A stretch of 39,501 nt of DNA from Afipia sp. (GCA_017474385.1 JAFVHU010000157.1:1-39501); one strand, 5' to 3'. Shown: positions 17,496 through 25,907, counted from the stretch's first letter. Program-made: numbers and translations. Notes: generated by a model not told the origin, from the letters alone.

Positions 17496-18122
17496 ATGAA
17501 ACTGCTCCATATCGACGCCAGCATCCTTGGCGGTAACTCCGTGTCCCGCCAGGTGTCGGCCGCGGTGGTTCAACAACTGCGCGCGACGTCCACCGATCTT
17601 ACGGTGACCTACCGCGACCTCGCGGCAAAGCCGCTATCCCATCTGTCGGGTGAGCATCTGGCGGCTGCCCAAGGTGCGACGCCTGAATCCGCAACCGTTC
17701 GCGAAGACGTTGCCGCGGGTACAGCAGCCCTCGACGAATTCCTCGCCGCCGATATCGTCGTCATCGGCGCGCCCATGTACAATTTCGCCGCACCCAGCCA
17801 GCTCAAGGCCTGGATCGATCGAATCGCAGTTGCCGGGAAGACGTTCAAGTATTCGGAAGCCGGAGTGCAGGGGCTCGTGACCGGCAAGCGCGTGATCATC
17901 GTCGTCTCACGCGGCGGGTTCTATGGCGCGGATTCTCCGAGCGCTGGATTCGAGCATCTTGAAACCTATTTGCGCAGCGTGTTCGGATTTATCGGCGTCA
18001 CCCCCGAAATCATCACCGCAGAAGGCGTTCAGATTAGCCCCGAGCAGCGCGAGAAGTCGCTTGCCGGCGCGCTTGCAGCAGCTGGCGCATTGCAGGCGGC
18101 AACAGGCCAGCGGGCTGCGTGA
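17496..18122 (+). CDS. azoR: FMN-dependent NADH:quinone oxidoreductase / azoreductase
   Basis: Flavodoxin-fold enzyme that reduces quinones and azo compounds with NADH, giving two-electron quinone detoxification. The 208-residue product starts [19 protein letters not shown], the FMN phosphate-binding loop, and has the FMN-binding [19 protein letters not shown] segment near 89-107, [10 protein letters not shown], and VVSRGGFY. The start is fixed by AGGAG at 17486-17490. The pairing with a divergent HxlR regulator parallels YodB/azoR1 of Bacillus subtilis and suggests induction by quinones or electrophiles. Confidence 0.92.
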   Translation: MKLLHIDASILGGNSVSRQVSAAVVQQLRATSTDLTVTYRDLAAKPLSHLSGEHLAAAQGATPESATVREDVAAGTAALDEFLAADIVVIGAPMYNFAAPSQLKAWIDRIAVAGKTFKYSEAGVQGLVTGKRVIIVVSRGGFYGADSPSAGFEHLETYLRSVFGFIGVTPEIITAEGVQISPEQREKSLAGALAAAGALQAATGQRAA

Positions 18123-18126
18123 GCTA

Positions 18127-18167
18127 TCATCCGTCGTGCCCGGTGTTATGCCGGGCATGGCGATGAT
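18127..18167. terminator. Hairpin between convergent azoR and bpt
   Basis: ATCATC + TGCCCGG (18127-18132, 18137-18143) pairs with CCGGGCA + GATGAT (18151-18157, 18162-18167). The stem sits between two converging genes, so it probably ends transcription from one or both sides; no long T-run follows. Confidence 0.55.
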
Positions 18168-18190
18168 GATTCAGGAGACGTGAAGGTGCT

Positions 18191-18967
18191 TCAGTCCTGC
18201 GGCTCAAGCGCCTGGGAGCCGGTGGCGTCGACGCGGAGCCAGCCGCTGGGCGCCAGCCGCTGCTGCGGCAGGAAGCGGGCCTTGTAGTCCATCTTCCGCG
18301 ACCCTTCGATCCAGTAGCCGAGATAAACGTATGGAAGACCGAGCCGCCGGGCGCGGGCAATGTGGTCGAGGATCATGAAGGTGCCCATCGAACGGTTTTC
18401 CTCGCCGGGCTCGAAGAACGAATAGACCATCGACAATCCGTCGCTGAGGATGTCGGTCAGCGCGACGGCGATCAGGTCGCCGCCCTTGCCGGTAATGCCG
18501 CTGTCGGCAGTGCGCCGTCGGTATTCGATGATGCGGGTCGAGACGTGGCTGTCCTCGACCATCATCGCGTAGTCGAGCACGGTCATGTCCGCCATGCCGC
18601 CGTCGCGATGGCGAGCGTCGAGATAGGCACGGAACACCGAATACTGTTCTGAGGTCGGCACTGCCGTGCGCAGTTCGCTGACGATGTCGGCGTTGCGCAT
18701 CTGGATTTTGCGGAAGTTGCGCGACGGACGGAATTCGTTGGCGATGACGCGCACCGAAACGCAGGCGCGGCACTGGTCGCAGGCCGGGCGGTAGGCGATG
18801 GACTGGCTGCGGCGGAACCCGCCATGGGTGAGGAGATCGTTCAACTCGCCAGCTTTGTCGCCGACAAGATGCGTGAACACTTTGCGTTCCTGCTTCCCTT
18901 CGAGGTAGGGGCAGGGTGAGGGCGCCGTCAGGTAAAATTGCGGCGTATTGCGCGAGTGTTGTGTCAC
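18191..18967 (-). CDS. bpt: Leucyl/arginyl-tRNA--protein transferase (ATE/Bpt family)
   Basis: Transfers an amino acid from aminoacyl-tRNA to the N-terminus of proteins, marking them for ClpS/ClpAP degradation (N-degron pathway). The alphaproteobacterial Bpt branch attaches Leu to Asp/Glu N-termini. The 258-residue product has the N-terminal segment [21 protein letters not shown], the cysteine cluster [14 protein letters not shown], and the closing [19 protein letters not shown] place the start at the GTG 18967 ([13 protein letters not shown]), preceded by GGAG; the frame is open to 19096 but the added residues look non-conserved. Substrate preference cannot be read from the sequence. Confidence 0.9.
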   Translation of the reverse strand: MTQHSRNTPQFYLTAPSPCPYLEGKQERKVFTHLVGDKAGELNDLLTHGGFRRSQSIAYRPACDQCRACVSVRVIANEFRPSRNFRKIQMRNADIVSELRTAVPTSEQYSVFRAYLDARHRDGGMADMTVLDYAMMVEDSHVSTRIIEYRRRTADSGITGKGGDLIAVALTDILSDGLSMVYSFFEPGEENRSMGTFMILDHIARARRLGLPYVYLGYWIEGSRKMDYKARFLPQQRLAPSGWLRVDATGSQALEPQD

Positions 18968-19095
18968 GTGTGGCCGTGTGTCTCCGGTCTGCGCGATTCC
19001 CTCCACAGCATCGCGCCGGGGAGGCCCGGGGGTCAACAGATTTGAACGCGTCGCGACAAGTATGACGCGGATTTCAGGCTGCATTGTGCAGCACA

Positions 19096-19125
19096 CGGGC
19101 AGACCACATGGATGTGATCTGCCCG
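19096..19125. terminator. Hairpin between the RDD gene and bpt
   Basis: CGGGCAGA-C-CACA (19096-19108) pairs with TGTG-A-TCTGCCCG (19113-19125) around a TGGA loop. It lies just after the RDD stop on the minus strand. A T6 run (19135-19140) lies on its plus-strand side only, so the direction of action is unclear. Confidence 0.5.
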
Positions 19126-19138
19126 GATTGGAAGTTTT

Positions 19139-19690
19139 TTAGACGCGGGTCGTCTGGACCGTCGAAGGCTGGACGTTGCTGTTGATGAAGACCGTGCCGA
19201 GCACGACGTCATGCAGCAGCCGGCGGCGGCCGTTGAACAGCCCCACCAGCAGGATCAGCGGGCTGAGGAAAGAGACCGACACCCAGTAGAGGACGGCGTG
19301 AACCGCACCGAGGATGAAGTAAGGCCGCTCGCCGCTCCAGGTCCGCATCTCGATGTCCATCATGCGCATGCCCACGGTGGCGCCATTCGGACCGCCAAGC
19401 GACATGCCGTAATAGAGCAGCGCCCAGATCACCGAGAACGGCGAGATCAGCCAGAACAGGAACCAGCCCAGCCCCAGCGTGACGATGCCGAACAGGGTGA
19501 CGAAGATGACCGCGAGGATGATCGGGATCGACAGGATCACGAGGTCGATCAGAAACGCGAAGGACCGCTTGGTCAGCACGCCGCGAAACAGTTCGGGGTG
19601 CAACCAAGGATCATAAGCCGCGCTGGCTGATGGATTGTTGCGCCAGGTCGCACCTGATGTCGTGCCGCCGGTGTTTCTCGTGTCAGACAT
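19139..19690 (-). CDS. RDD-family membrane protein
   Basis: Inner-membrane protein of the RDD family, named for conserved Arg and Asp residues; the molecular role is mostly unknown, with some members linked to ion transport. The 183-residue product has a polar N-terminus of about 45 residues, then RSFAFLIDLVILSIPIIL with the R..D pair at the start of span 1, a second span FGIVTLGLGWFLFWLISPFSVIWALLYY, the conserved GATVGMRMMDIEM loop, and a third span VLYWVSVSFLSPLILLVGLF followed by RRLLHDVVLGTV. The start 19690 has AGGAGG upstream. It is co-directional with bpt and hemB. Confidence 0.88.
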   Translation of the reverse strand: MSDTRNTGGTTSGATWRNNPSASAAYDPWLHPELFRGVLTKRSFAFLIDLVILSIPIILAVIFVTLFGIVTLGLGWFLFWLISPFSVIWALLYYGMSLGGPNGATVGMRMMDIEMRTWSGERPYFILGAVHAVLYWVSVSFLSPLILLVGLFNGRRRLLHDVVLGTVFINSNVQPSTVQTTRV

Positions 19691-19815
19691 GGAAACCCTC
19701 CTCAGCGGCCATTTGCCCGGGCCGCTCGCTGCGCACATGGCCCCGCCATATGGCCGGCGCAAGGCGGCTTAGGCTCACATGGAGAAAAAGTTATCCGGCG
19801 GGTTGCGGAACGGTA

Positions 19816-20934
<1,119 letters not shown>

Positions 20935-20996
20935 TCACCGCACGGGGGCGTCATCGGCGGATTGATTTTACCGGCATAAAGCGCCAAACACACGGC

Positions 20997-21488
20997 ATGA
21001 ACAAAGACTCCCGGCAATCGATGGCCGCGCGCATGGCTAGAGGCGCGAATGACGACGTGCCGCGCGATCAGGTCAACCTGGTCACCGCGATGACGGACGC
21101 TGAGACGGGCGAGAGCACATGGACCACACGGCTCGTGTTGTTCCTGCGCGTCATGGCCGTGCTGTCGATGATCAAGGGACTCTATCACTGGGCGCAGATC
21201 ACCGGCTTCATCGGCGGCGAGGAGAGCGCGTTCGAGGCTCAGACCACGCAATGGCAGACGGCCACCGTTTATTTCGCGGTGATCGAACTGGTCGCGGCGG
21301 TGGGGCTGTGGCTCGCGACGCCGTGGGGCGCCGTGGTGTGGCTCACGACCATTGTTTCGACTGCCGTGATCGAGCTGATGTTTCCCACGATCTATGGTGG
21401 CAACCTGTTCGCGGTTCTCGTTTCCCTGATCCTGCTCGCGGCCTATCTCGTTCTGGCGTGGTTTTCGGCGCGGGAACGGCCGCCGTAG
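20997..21488 (+). CDS. DUF6163-family membrane protein
   Basis: Uncharacterised membrane protein of 163 residues that usually lies between hemB and ldtR in this lineage. A polar N-terminus of about 40 residues precedes four hydrophobic segments, roughly 45-62 (LVLFLRVMAVLSMIKGLY), 88-106 (ATVYFAVIELVAAVGLWL), 108-130 (WGAVVWLTTIVSTAVIELMF) and 136-157 (LFAVLVSLILLAAYLVLAWF). No catalytic motif is visible. ATG 20997 lacks a clear ribosome site; ATGs at 21021 or 21033 are possible. It is divergent from hemB with 122 bp between the starts. Family name is from memory. Confidence 0.8.
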   Translation: MNKDSRQSMAARMARGANDDVPRDQVNLVTAMTDAETGESTWTTRLVLFLRVMAVLSMIKGLYHWAQITGFIGGEESAFEAQTTQWQTATVYFAVIELVAAVGLWLATPWGAVVWLTTIVSTAVIELMFPTIYGGNLFAVLVSLILLAAYLVLAWFSARERPP

Positions 21489-21798
21489 CGGGACGCGTAA
21501 TTTCTTCGCGGCGGGCGCCCGCCTTGATGTTTTACGAAGTCTTTCAAATTTGAACGAAGGGTGTTCCGGAACGCGACAGGACACGTGACGAAGCGTGAAC
21601 ATCGGGCCTTTTGGGTGAATCAAAACTAACAAAAAGCCCTTATTTTATCGATGTAACATACGATTCACCGTTTTAAATAAACCAACTCTTTATGCTGTTA
21701 TTTAAGCTGATCTTCAAACGCCTCCCTTAGTTTGCACCTATCAGGCGAGACAAAAGTTTCGTCGAATAAGTCGTAAAAACGACGACAGGGGAAGTGTC
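21489..21798. other. AT-rich intergenic region upstream of ldtR
   Basis: No gene. The half nearest ldtR (21600-21780) is distinctly AT-rich for this genome and probably holds the ldtR promoter. An 8-bp inverted repeat GGTGAATC (21614-21621) / GATTCACC (21662-21669) contains two GANTC methylation sites and may be a regulatory site; a related GATTC-GGT-GAATC occurs at 22879-22891 after ldtR. Confidence 0.5.
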
Positions 21799-22311
21799 AT
21801 GATCAAAACAGCCGCTACGGCCATTGAGCCCGCACGCGACAATGCCGCTGCACCGGTGCAGCCGCTCTATCTCGAAGCGCTTACGCTCGTTGAACGTCTG
21901 CATCGCCGTCTGCTCGACGTGATCAAGGACGAATTCGATCGCCGCGGCCGCGCCGACATCAATTCGGTGCAGGCTCTGCTGCTCTATAATATCGGCGACA
22001 AGGAATTGACCGCCGGTGAGCTGCGCACGCGCGGCTATTACCTCGGCTCCAACGTCTCGTACAATCTGAAGAAGCTTGTCGAGATGGGTTTCCTCGATCA
22101 CCAGCGTTCGCGCGTTGATCGCCGCTCGGTCCGCATTCGTCTGACCGCGCAGGGCCAGGAAATCCGCCACATCGTCGACGCGCTGTATCAGAAGCACGTC
22201 AAGACGGTGGAGCAGGTGGGCGGCATCTCGAACGCCGAGTTCGCGACGCTGAACAAGTCGCTGCATCGTCTCGAGCGCTTCTGGACCGATCAGATCCTGT
22301 ATCGGCTCTGA
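21799..22311 (+). CDS. ldtR: MarR-family transcriptional regulator LdtR
   Basis: Winged-helix regulator. In Liberibacter asiaticus and Sinorhizobium, LdtR controls an L,D-transpeptidase gene (ldtP) and cell-envelope stress tolerance. The 170-residue product carries the very conserved block LYLEALTLVERLHRRLLDVIK, then INSVQALLLYNIGDKELTAGELRTRGYYLGSNVSYNLKKLVE (recognition helix region) and the wing HQRSRVDRRSVRIRLT. The start has AGGGGAAG just upstream. It is located between the DUF6163 gene and glyA, its usual position, although here about 2.3 kb of extra sequence separates it from glyA. Confidence 0.92.
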   Translation: MIKTAATAIEPARDNAAAPVQPLYLEALTLVERLHRRLLDVIKDEFDRRGRADINSVQALLLYNIGDKELTAGELRTRGYYLGSNVSYNLKKLVEMGFLDHQRSRVDRRSVRIRLTAQGQEIRHIVDALYQKHVKTVEQVGGISNAEFATLNKSLHRLERFWTDQILYRL

Positions 22312-22416
22312 GAATTCGGGTCTCACACAATTCGGGTTAGCCGGCACAAGACCGGCGACCCGTGACCACTCTCGAAATTTCGCCGGTGCCCTCCGGCTGT
22401 TACCGAAGTGCGCACA

Positions 22417-22461
22417 AGACGCACGCGGAAGAATTCCGCACGAGTTTCCCCTGGTGTGGGA
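22417..22461. repeat. 45-bp direct repeat, copy 1
   Basis: Identical over all 45 bp to 23866-23910. It contains the hairpin GCGGAA-GAA-TTCCGC (22425-22439) and is followed 10 bp later by a terminator hairpin, an arrangement also present (with decay) after copy 2. It may be the 3' part of a small RNA gene, or the boundary of an inserted cassette. I also have a vague memory of similar stretches between genes in Bradyrhizobium. Confidence 0.85.
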
Positions 22462-22471
22462 TATGCGACTA

Positions 22472-22491
22472 GGCGCCTTCAGGCGCCTTTT
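22472..22491 (+). terminator. Intrinsic terminator after repeat copy 1
   Basis: GGCGCC-TTCA-GGCGCC followed by TTTT: stem of 6 GC pairs with a tetraloop. The equivalent after copy 2 (23945-23964) reads GGCGCC-TTCG-GGTACC-TTTT, with one mismatch and one wobble pair. It could terminate ldtR or a short RNA that covers the repeat. Confidence 0.7.
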
Positions 22492-23052
22492 CGCGTTTGG
22501 ACTACCAGTACCTTCCGGATGGCGCAGGCACCCTCCCGGCACAATCCCTCCATCCGCCCGGTCTCTTTCAAGCAGACGGCCCATAATGCCCCTGTGGGGA
22601 GGGTTCGCCGAAGGCGGACGAGCGTCAGTAATTGATGGATGATGATGGTTTGCGTGGTCATCATTGCGATGCAATGAGCCATGACTGTCGTGATGAGATT
22701 GGTGGTCATTGTAATGATATGTTGATTGTCAACATATTAGCCCATTCTCGCGGGGCAAATTTTCCCCAGGGCAGGACATTGTGTCCTCAACGTTTTTAGT
22801 CCCGCGTAGAAGTTGTCCACAGCGGGTCCACACATTTTTTCGGGATAAACGGGGACAACTCGGTCGTTGCCCCTAGGCGATTCGGTGAATCACTTATAAG
22901 GCGGAGTCGGACGGTGCTTCCAAGGGCACCGCCCGACGCTTGGAAAGAGAGTCACGCAGAATCTCCCTCCGAACACGGTGGTTCTCGCTCTCCCCACGCA
23001 CGTTTGTCAATCACTCGCGCGATGTCGCTTCGCGCCACGGGAGACTGTTGCC
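22492..23052. other. Non-coding accessory region with palindromes and GANTC sites
   Basis: No convincing gene over about 560 bp; short open frames here have no ribosome site and unlikely composition. It holds TCATTGC-GAT-GCAATGA (22661-22677), ATATGTTGA-TTG-TCAACATAT (22717-22737), a GTCCACA direct repeat with 11-bp period (22815-22821, 22826-22832) inside AGTTGTCC/GGACAACT (22811-22818, 22853-22860), and five GANTC sites between 22879 and 22963. The right part must contain the promoter of the 40-residue peptide gene. Confidence 0.6.
22717..22737. promoter_or_regulatory. Perfect 21-bp palindrome, candidate operator
   Basis: ATATGTTGA-TTG-TCAACATAT: 9-bp perfect arms and a 3-bp centre in an AT-rich setting. 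The minus-strand reading contains TTGACA. The binding protein is unknown; LdtR, encoded 0.4 kb upstream, is a possible but unsupported candidate. Confidence 0.5.
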
Positions 23053-23175
23053 ATGTCAGACAAGTTATCGTTGAGCCTTTGGGGGGCCAGCATCAGCGCG
23101 GAAGGGATCGTCGCAATCGCTGCAGCCGTTATCATCGTGGTGCTCTTGGCCGTCGTCACGAAACGCCGAGCGTGA
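23053..23175 (+). CDS. 40-residue single-span membrane peptide
   Basis: Short gene starting at ATG 23053, with GGGAG at 23039-23043 (9-bp spacing) as ribosome site. Residues 1-16 are polar to amphipathic (MSDKLSLSLWGASISA), residues 17-35 form one hydrophobic span (GIVAIAAAVIIVVLLAVVT), and the tail is basic (KRRA). The stop TGA ends at 23175 and the stop of the opposite gene starts at 23176, so the two abut with no spacer. It resembles small membrane peptides of unknown function and, in general shape, type I toxin or holin-like peptides, but nothing identifies it further. It is inside the interval bounded by the 45-bp repeats. Confidence 0.6.
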   Translation: MSDKLSLSLWGASISAEGIVAIAAAVIIVVLLAVVTKRRA

Positions 23176-23835
23176 CTATGCTGCCGGCAGTCGAACCTTT
23201 GCAATGCGCTCCAAGTCGTCGATTGCTTCGGCTAATTCGCGTGCGATGCGGTTTAAATTATCGACCTTGGCCTGAGTTTCTTTGGTCAATCCATTTCGGT
23301 CTGCGTTGTTTCGCATCGTCCTTACTTGAAGATTGGGGCCGATGGAAAAGCCATACTGCTCAGCGTTGGCCAATTCTGCGGAAAGCCTCTTTACCACCGC
23401 CAATCGCTTGTTGAGCTTCCTGTCCACAAACTCGTAGCGCGCCCCGATCCAATCGTCCGAAATATCTTCCATCGAAGATGTTTGCGTGACGTGCCAGTTC
23501 TGAGCAAAATTGTGATTTTTGAGAAAATCAATATCAGCGCGTCCGAAAAGTTTACGAAAATCTCCGATGAGCTGGATGTCGTGAGCGTTTGGGGGGCGGG
23601 CTTTCCAGCCGCCGTAAATAAGCATCGCGAGGCCAATTACCAAAAAAGTCCAGCCGACCCACTGCGCGGGCTCTTCCCAGCGCAGCTGAGTGTAGGCCAT
23701 GACGAATTTGTCAATCCAACCCGTCAACACACCTACGCCGGCGACCGCGATCACCGCACCGGTGCGATTCCAGATGTTGCCCACCAGAATTCGAACTACT
23801 TCCAAACCCTTATTCGTCCAAAATTCTTTGTCCAT
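23176..23835 (-). CDS. Unrecognised membrane protein with soluble helical C-terminus
   Basis: 219 residues; I recognise no family. Two hydrophobic segments, about 25-42 (TGAVIAVAGVGVLTGWI) and 59-76 (QWVGWTFLVIGLAMLIYGG), are followed by a soluble part: DIQLIGDFRKLFGRADIDFLKNHNF (about 85-110), then a charged, probably coiled-coil region with RLSAELANAEQYG and, near the end, DNLNRIARELAEAIDDLERIAKVR. A GGGGGA lies shortly before the ATG on the minus strand. Composition stands out: 50 G+C of 120 by hand count over 23461-23580 (42%), against a GC-rich background, suggesting horizontal acquisition. Its promoter must lie in or next to repeat copy 2, and its stop abuts the 40-residue peptide gene. 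A membrane anchor plus cytosolic helical domain would fit a sensor or effector; this is speculation. Confidence 0.75.
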   Translation of the reverse strand: MDKEFWTNKGLEVVRILVGNIWNRTGAVIAVAGVGVLTGWIDKFVMAYTQLRWEEPAQWVGWTFLVIGLAMLIYGGWKARPPNAHDIQLIGDFRKLFGRADIDFLKNHNFAQNWHVTQTSSMEDISDDWIGARYEFVDRKLNKRLAVVKRLSAELANAEQYGFSIGPNLQVRTMRNNADRNGLTKETQAKVDNLNRIARELAEAIDDLERIAKVRLPAA

Positions 23836-23865
23836 GAAATCCCCCGTTCGGAGGATACATGAAAC

Positions 23866-23910
23866 AGACGCACGCGGAAGAATTCCGCACGAGTTTCCCC
23901 TGGTGTGGGA
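23866..23910. repeat. 45-bp direct repeat, copy 2
   Basis: Perfect copy of 22417-22461. After it come 34 bp and then a decayed version of the terminator hairpin (23945-23964), with the flanking TTTTCGCGTTT also shared. The two copies bracket 1.4 kb containing the 40-residue and 219-residue protein genes. Confidence 0.85.
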
Positions 23911-23973
23911 CGAAAACGCCGAACGTCGACGTGACGAAAGCCTGGGCGCCTTCGGGTACCTTTTCGCGTTTTG

Positions 23974-24089
23974 GATTCAGAGAATCGACTCGTAAACGAG
24001 TCCTGAATCTCTGGCATCGAGAGCCAAAAATATCGTCCGAGACTCTTGCCCGGACTCTTTCCATCATCCTCTCATCATGAGGCCGATTC
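23974..24089. other. Cluster of eight GANTC (CcrM) sites with a strong hairpin
   Basis: GANTC occurs at 23974, 23982, 23987, 23998, 24005, 24041, 24053 and 24085, eight times in 116 bp where about one per 256 bp is expected by chance. Five of them lie in a 36-bp nested palindrome: GATTCAG (23974-23980) and GACTCG (23987-23992) pair with CGAGTC (23997-24002) and CTGAATC (24003-24009). CcrM methylates GANTC in alphaproteobacteria and times gene expression and replication. Confidence 0.7.
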
Positions 24090-24184
24090 TCAAATTCGCC
24101 GGCGACCGCTTGCAGGTCGCGCTGATGCTCGTGCTGCTGGCCGCGTGCTCGCTGAACGTGATGTTTCTCTGCGCGCGGCTGTAG
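24077..24184 (+). CDS. Possible 35-residue hydrophobic peptide
   Basis: ATG 24077 to TAG 24184 encodes 35 residues: a short basic start (MRPILKFAGDRLQ), a hydrophobic span (VALMLVLLAACSLNVMFLCA) and RL. Three of the last residues are typical membrane-peptide ends, and codon use is GC-rich like the host. No clear ribosome site lies upstream, and the LAAC could be a chance lipobox. It sits at the end of the GANTC cluster and 412 bp before glyA. Real but weakly supported. Confidence 0.35.
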   Translation: MRPILKFAGDRLQVALMLVLLAACSLNVMFLCARL

Positions 24185-24596
24185 GCCGACCCGGCCGGGG
24201 ACCAGTTCCGAAAACCGGCTTGCGCTTTTGCGCTCTCCTAAGGCGGGTAAATTGCCCAACAGCGGCGATCCGGAACCCGGAATGTGGGCAAAAACGACGG
24301 CTGCGGGAGGCCGGATCGGGCTGAAACCGCCAAAACAGCCATTTCGGAGCATTTGGCACTGGGCCGGTGGTATGCAGCCCACAGGGCCGGCCCCAGACGG
24401 TCATGTCCCGCATAAATAGCGGCCCACGGGCTTGGAACTTGGCCGCCCCCGCCAGATATGGTATCTCGCGCCTGCCGCCCTTAGATGACACCGGAGCAGT
24501 TTTTGGGAAGCCCGAACCGGGTTTTCGTCCGAAAATGCTCCCAATCAGACCGCCCGTAGCCGACCTTGAAAGCTGCGGCGGTGGAGACATTCTGCA
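24185..24596. other. Long leader region upstream of glyA
   Basis: 412 bp without a convincing gene. It is GC-rich with several short complementary stretches (for example GGGCCGG/CCGGCCC around 24361-24396) and must carry the glyA promoter and 5' leader. GGTGGAG at about 24579-24585 is the likely glyA ribosome site. I looked for known riboswitch cores (SAM, SAH, glycine, THF types) and recognised none, but a structure search was not possible. Confidence 0.4.
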
Positions 24597-25898
24597 ATGA
24601 GCTCATCTGCCAAGACCTCTTCCGCTCCCGACTCGTTTTTCACGGCCTCGCTTGCGCAGGCCGATCCTGAGATCGCGAATGCGATCAAGGGTGAACTCGG
24701 TCGTCAGCAGCATGAGATCGAGCTGATCGCATCCGAGAACATCGTCAGCCGCGCCGTACTCGAGGCACAGGGCTCGGTGATGACCAACAAATATGCGGAA
24801 GGCTATCCGGGCGCGCGTTACTACGGCGGCTGCGAGTTCGTCGATGTCGCCGAGACGCTGGCCATCGAGCGCGCCAAGAAACTGTTCGGCGCGAACTTCG
24901 CCAATGTGCAGCCGAACTCCGGCAGCCAGATGAACCAGGCGGCTTTCCTGGCTCTGTTGCAGCCGGGCGATACGTTCATGGGTCTCGATCTTGCCGCGGG
25001 CGGACATCTGACGCACGGCGCGCCGGTCAACATGTCCGGCAAGTGGTTCAAGCCGGTGCACTACACCGTGCGCCGCGAAGACCAGATCATCAATATGGAT
25101 GCTGTGGCGAAGCAGGCGGAAGAGATCAAGCCGAAGCTGATCATTGCCGGCGGCTCGGCTTATTCGCGCGCCTGGGACTTCAAGCGCTTCCGCGAAATCG
25201 CCGACAGCGTCGGCGCGTATCTGCTGGTCGACATGGCGCACTTCGCCGGTCTCGTCGCGGGCGGCGTCCATGCGTCACCGGTGCCGTATGCGCACGTCAC
25301 CACGACGACGACGCACAAGTCGCTGCGCGGTCCGCGCGGTGGTTTGATCCTCAGCAACGACGAGGTGATCGCGAAGAAGCTGAACTCTGCGATCTTCCCC
25401 GGCCTGCAGGGCGGGCCGCTGATGCATGTGATCGCGGCCAAGGCCGTCGCGTTCAAGGAAGCGTTGCAGCCGGACTTCAAGATCTACGCCAAGAACGTGG
25501 TCGAGAATGCCAAGGCGCTCGCAGAAACGCTGCGCTCCAACGGTTTCGAAATTGTGTCCGGCGGCACCGACAATCACCTGATGCTGGTCGACCTGCGGCC
25601 GAAGGGTCTCAAGGGCAACGTGTCGGAGAAGGCGCTGGTCCGCGCCGGTCTGACCTGCAACAAGAACGGCATCCCGTTCGACCCCGAAAAGCCGTTCGTC
25701 ACCTCTGGCCTGCGCCTCGGCACCCCGGCTGCGACCACGCGCGGTTTCGGCGTCGCCGAGTTCAAGCAGGTCGGCGCGCTGATTTCAGAAGTGCTCAACG
25801 CCGTCGCCCAGTCGGGCGAAGGTTCGGCGCCTCTGGTTGAAGCGTCGGTCAAGGAGAAGGTGAAGGAACTCACCAGCCGTTTCCCGATCTACCAGTAA
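24597..25898 (+). CDS. glyA: Serine hydroxymethyltransferase
   Basis: PLP enzyme that converts serine and tetrahydrofolate to glycine and 5,10-methylene-THF, the main source of one-carbon units. The 433-residue product has [10 protein letters not shown] (42-51), [20 protein letters not shown], the PLP lysine K241 in [15 protein letters not shown], and the C-terminal [16 protein letters not shown]. Length is standard. Start ATG 24597 is preceded by a purine-rich GGTGGAG. It begins the string glyA-nrdR-ribD-ribE; nrdR starts only 10 bp after its stop. Confidence 0.97.
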   Translation: MSSSAKTSSAPDSFFTASLAQADPEIANAIKGELGRQQHEIELIASENIVSRAVLEAQGSVMTNKYAEGYPGARYYGGCEFVDVAETLAIERAKKLFGANFANVQPNSGSQMNQAAFLALLQPGDTFMGLDLAAGGHLTHGAPVNMSGKWFKPVHYTVRREDQIINMDAVAKQAEEIKPKLIIAGGSAYSRAWDFKRFREIADSVGAYLLVDMAHFAGLVAGGVHASPVPYAHVTTTTTHKSLRGPRGGLILSNDEVIAKKLNSAIFPGLQGGPLMHVIAAKAVAFKEALQPDFKIYAKNVVENAKALAETLRSNGFEIVSGGTDNHLMLVDLRPKGLKGNVSEKALVRAGLTCNKNGIPFDPEKPFVTSGLRLGTPAATTRGFGVAEFKQVGALISEVLNAVAQSGEGSAPLVEASVKEKVKELTSRFPIYQ

Positions 25899-25907
25899 GG
25901 CGGGCCT

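Noticed and set aside
22408-22709. Short open frames on both strands in the region after ldtR
   Set aside because: They run through the 45-bp repeat and the terminator hairpin, lack ribosome sites, and have unlikely composition.
23859-24080. 73-residue frame starting MKQTHAEEFRTSF
   Set aside because: It covers repeat copy 2, the decayed terminator and the GANTC palindrome; copy 1 does not preserve the frame, so it is probably not coding.
22811-24089. A replication origin between ldtR and glyA (DnaA-box-like sequence, GANTC cluster, AT-rich palindrome)
   Set aside because: Only one good DnaA-like box is visible, no dnaA, hemE, parAB or repABC gene is near, and the neighbours are metabolic genes. 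The pieces are reported separately without the origin claim.
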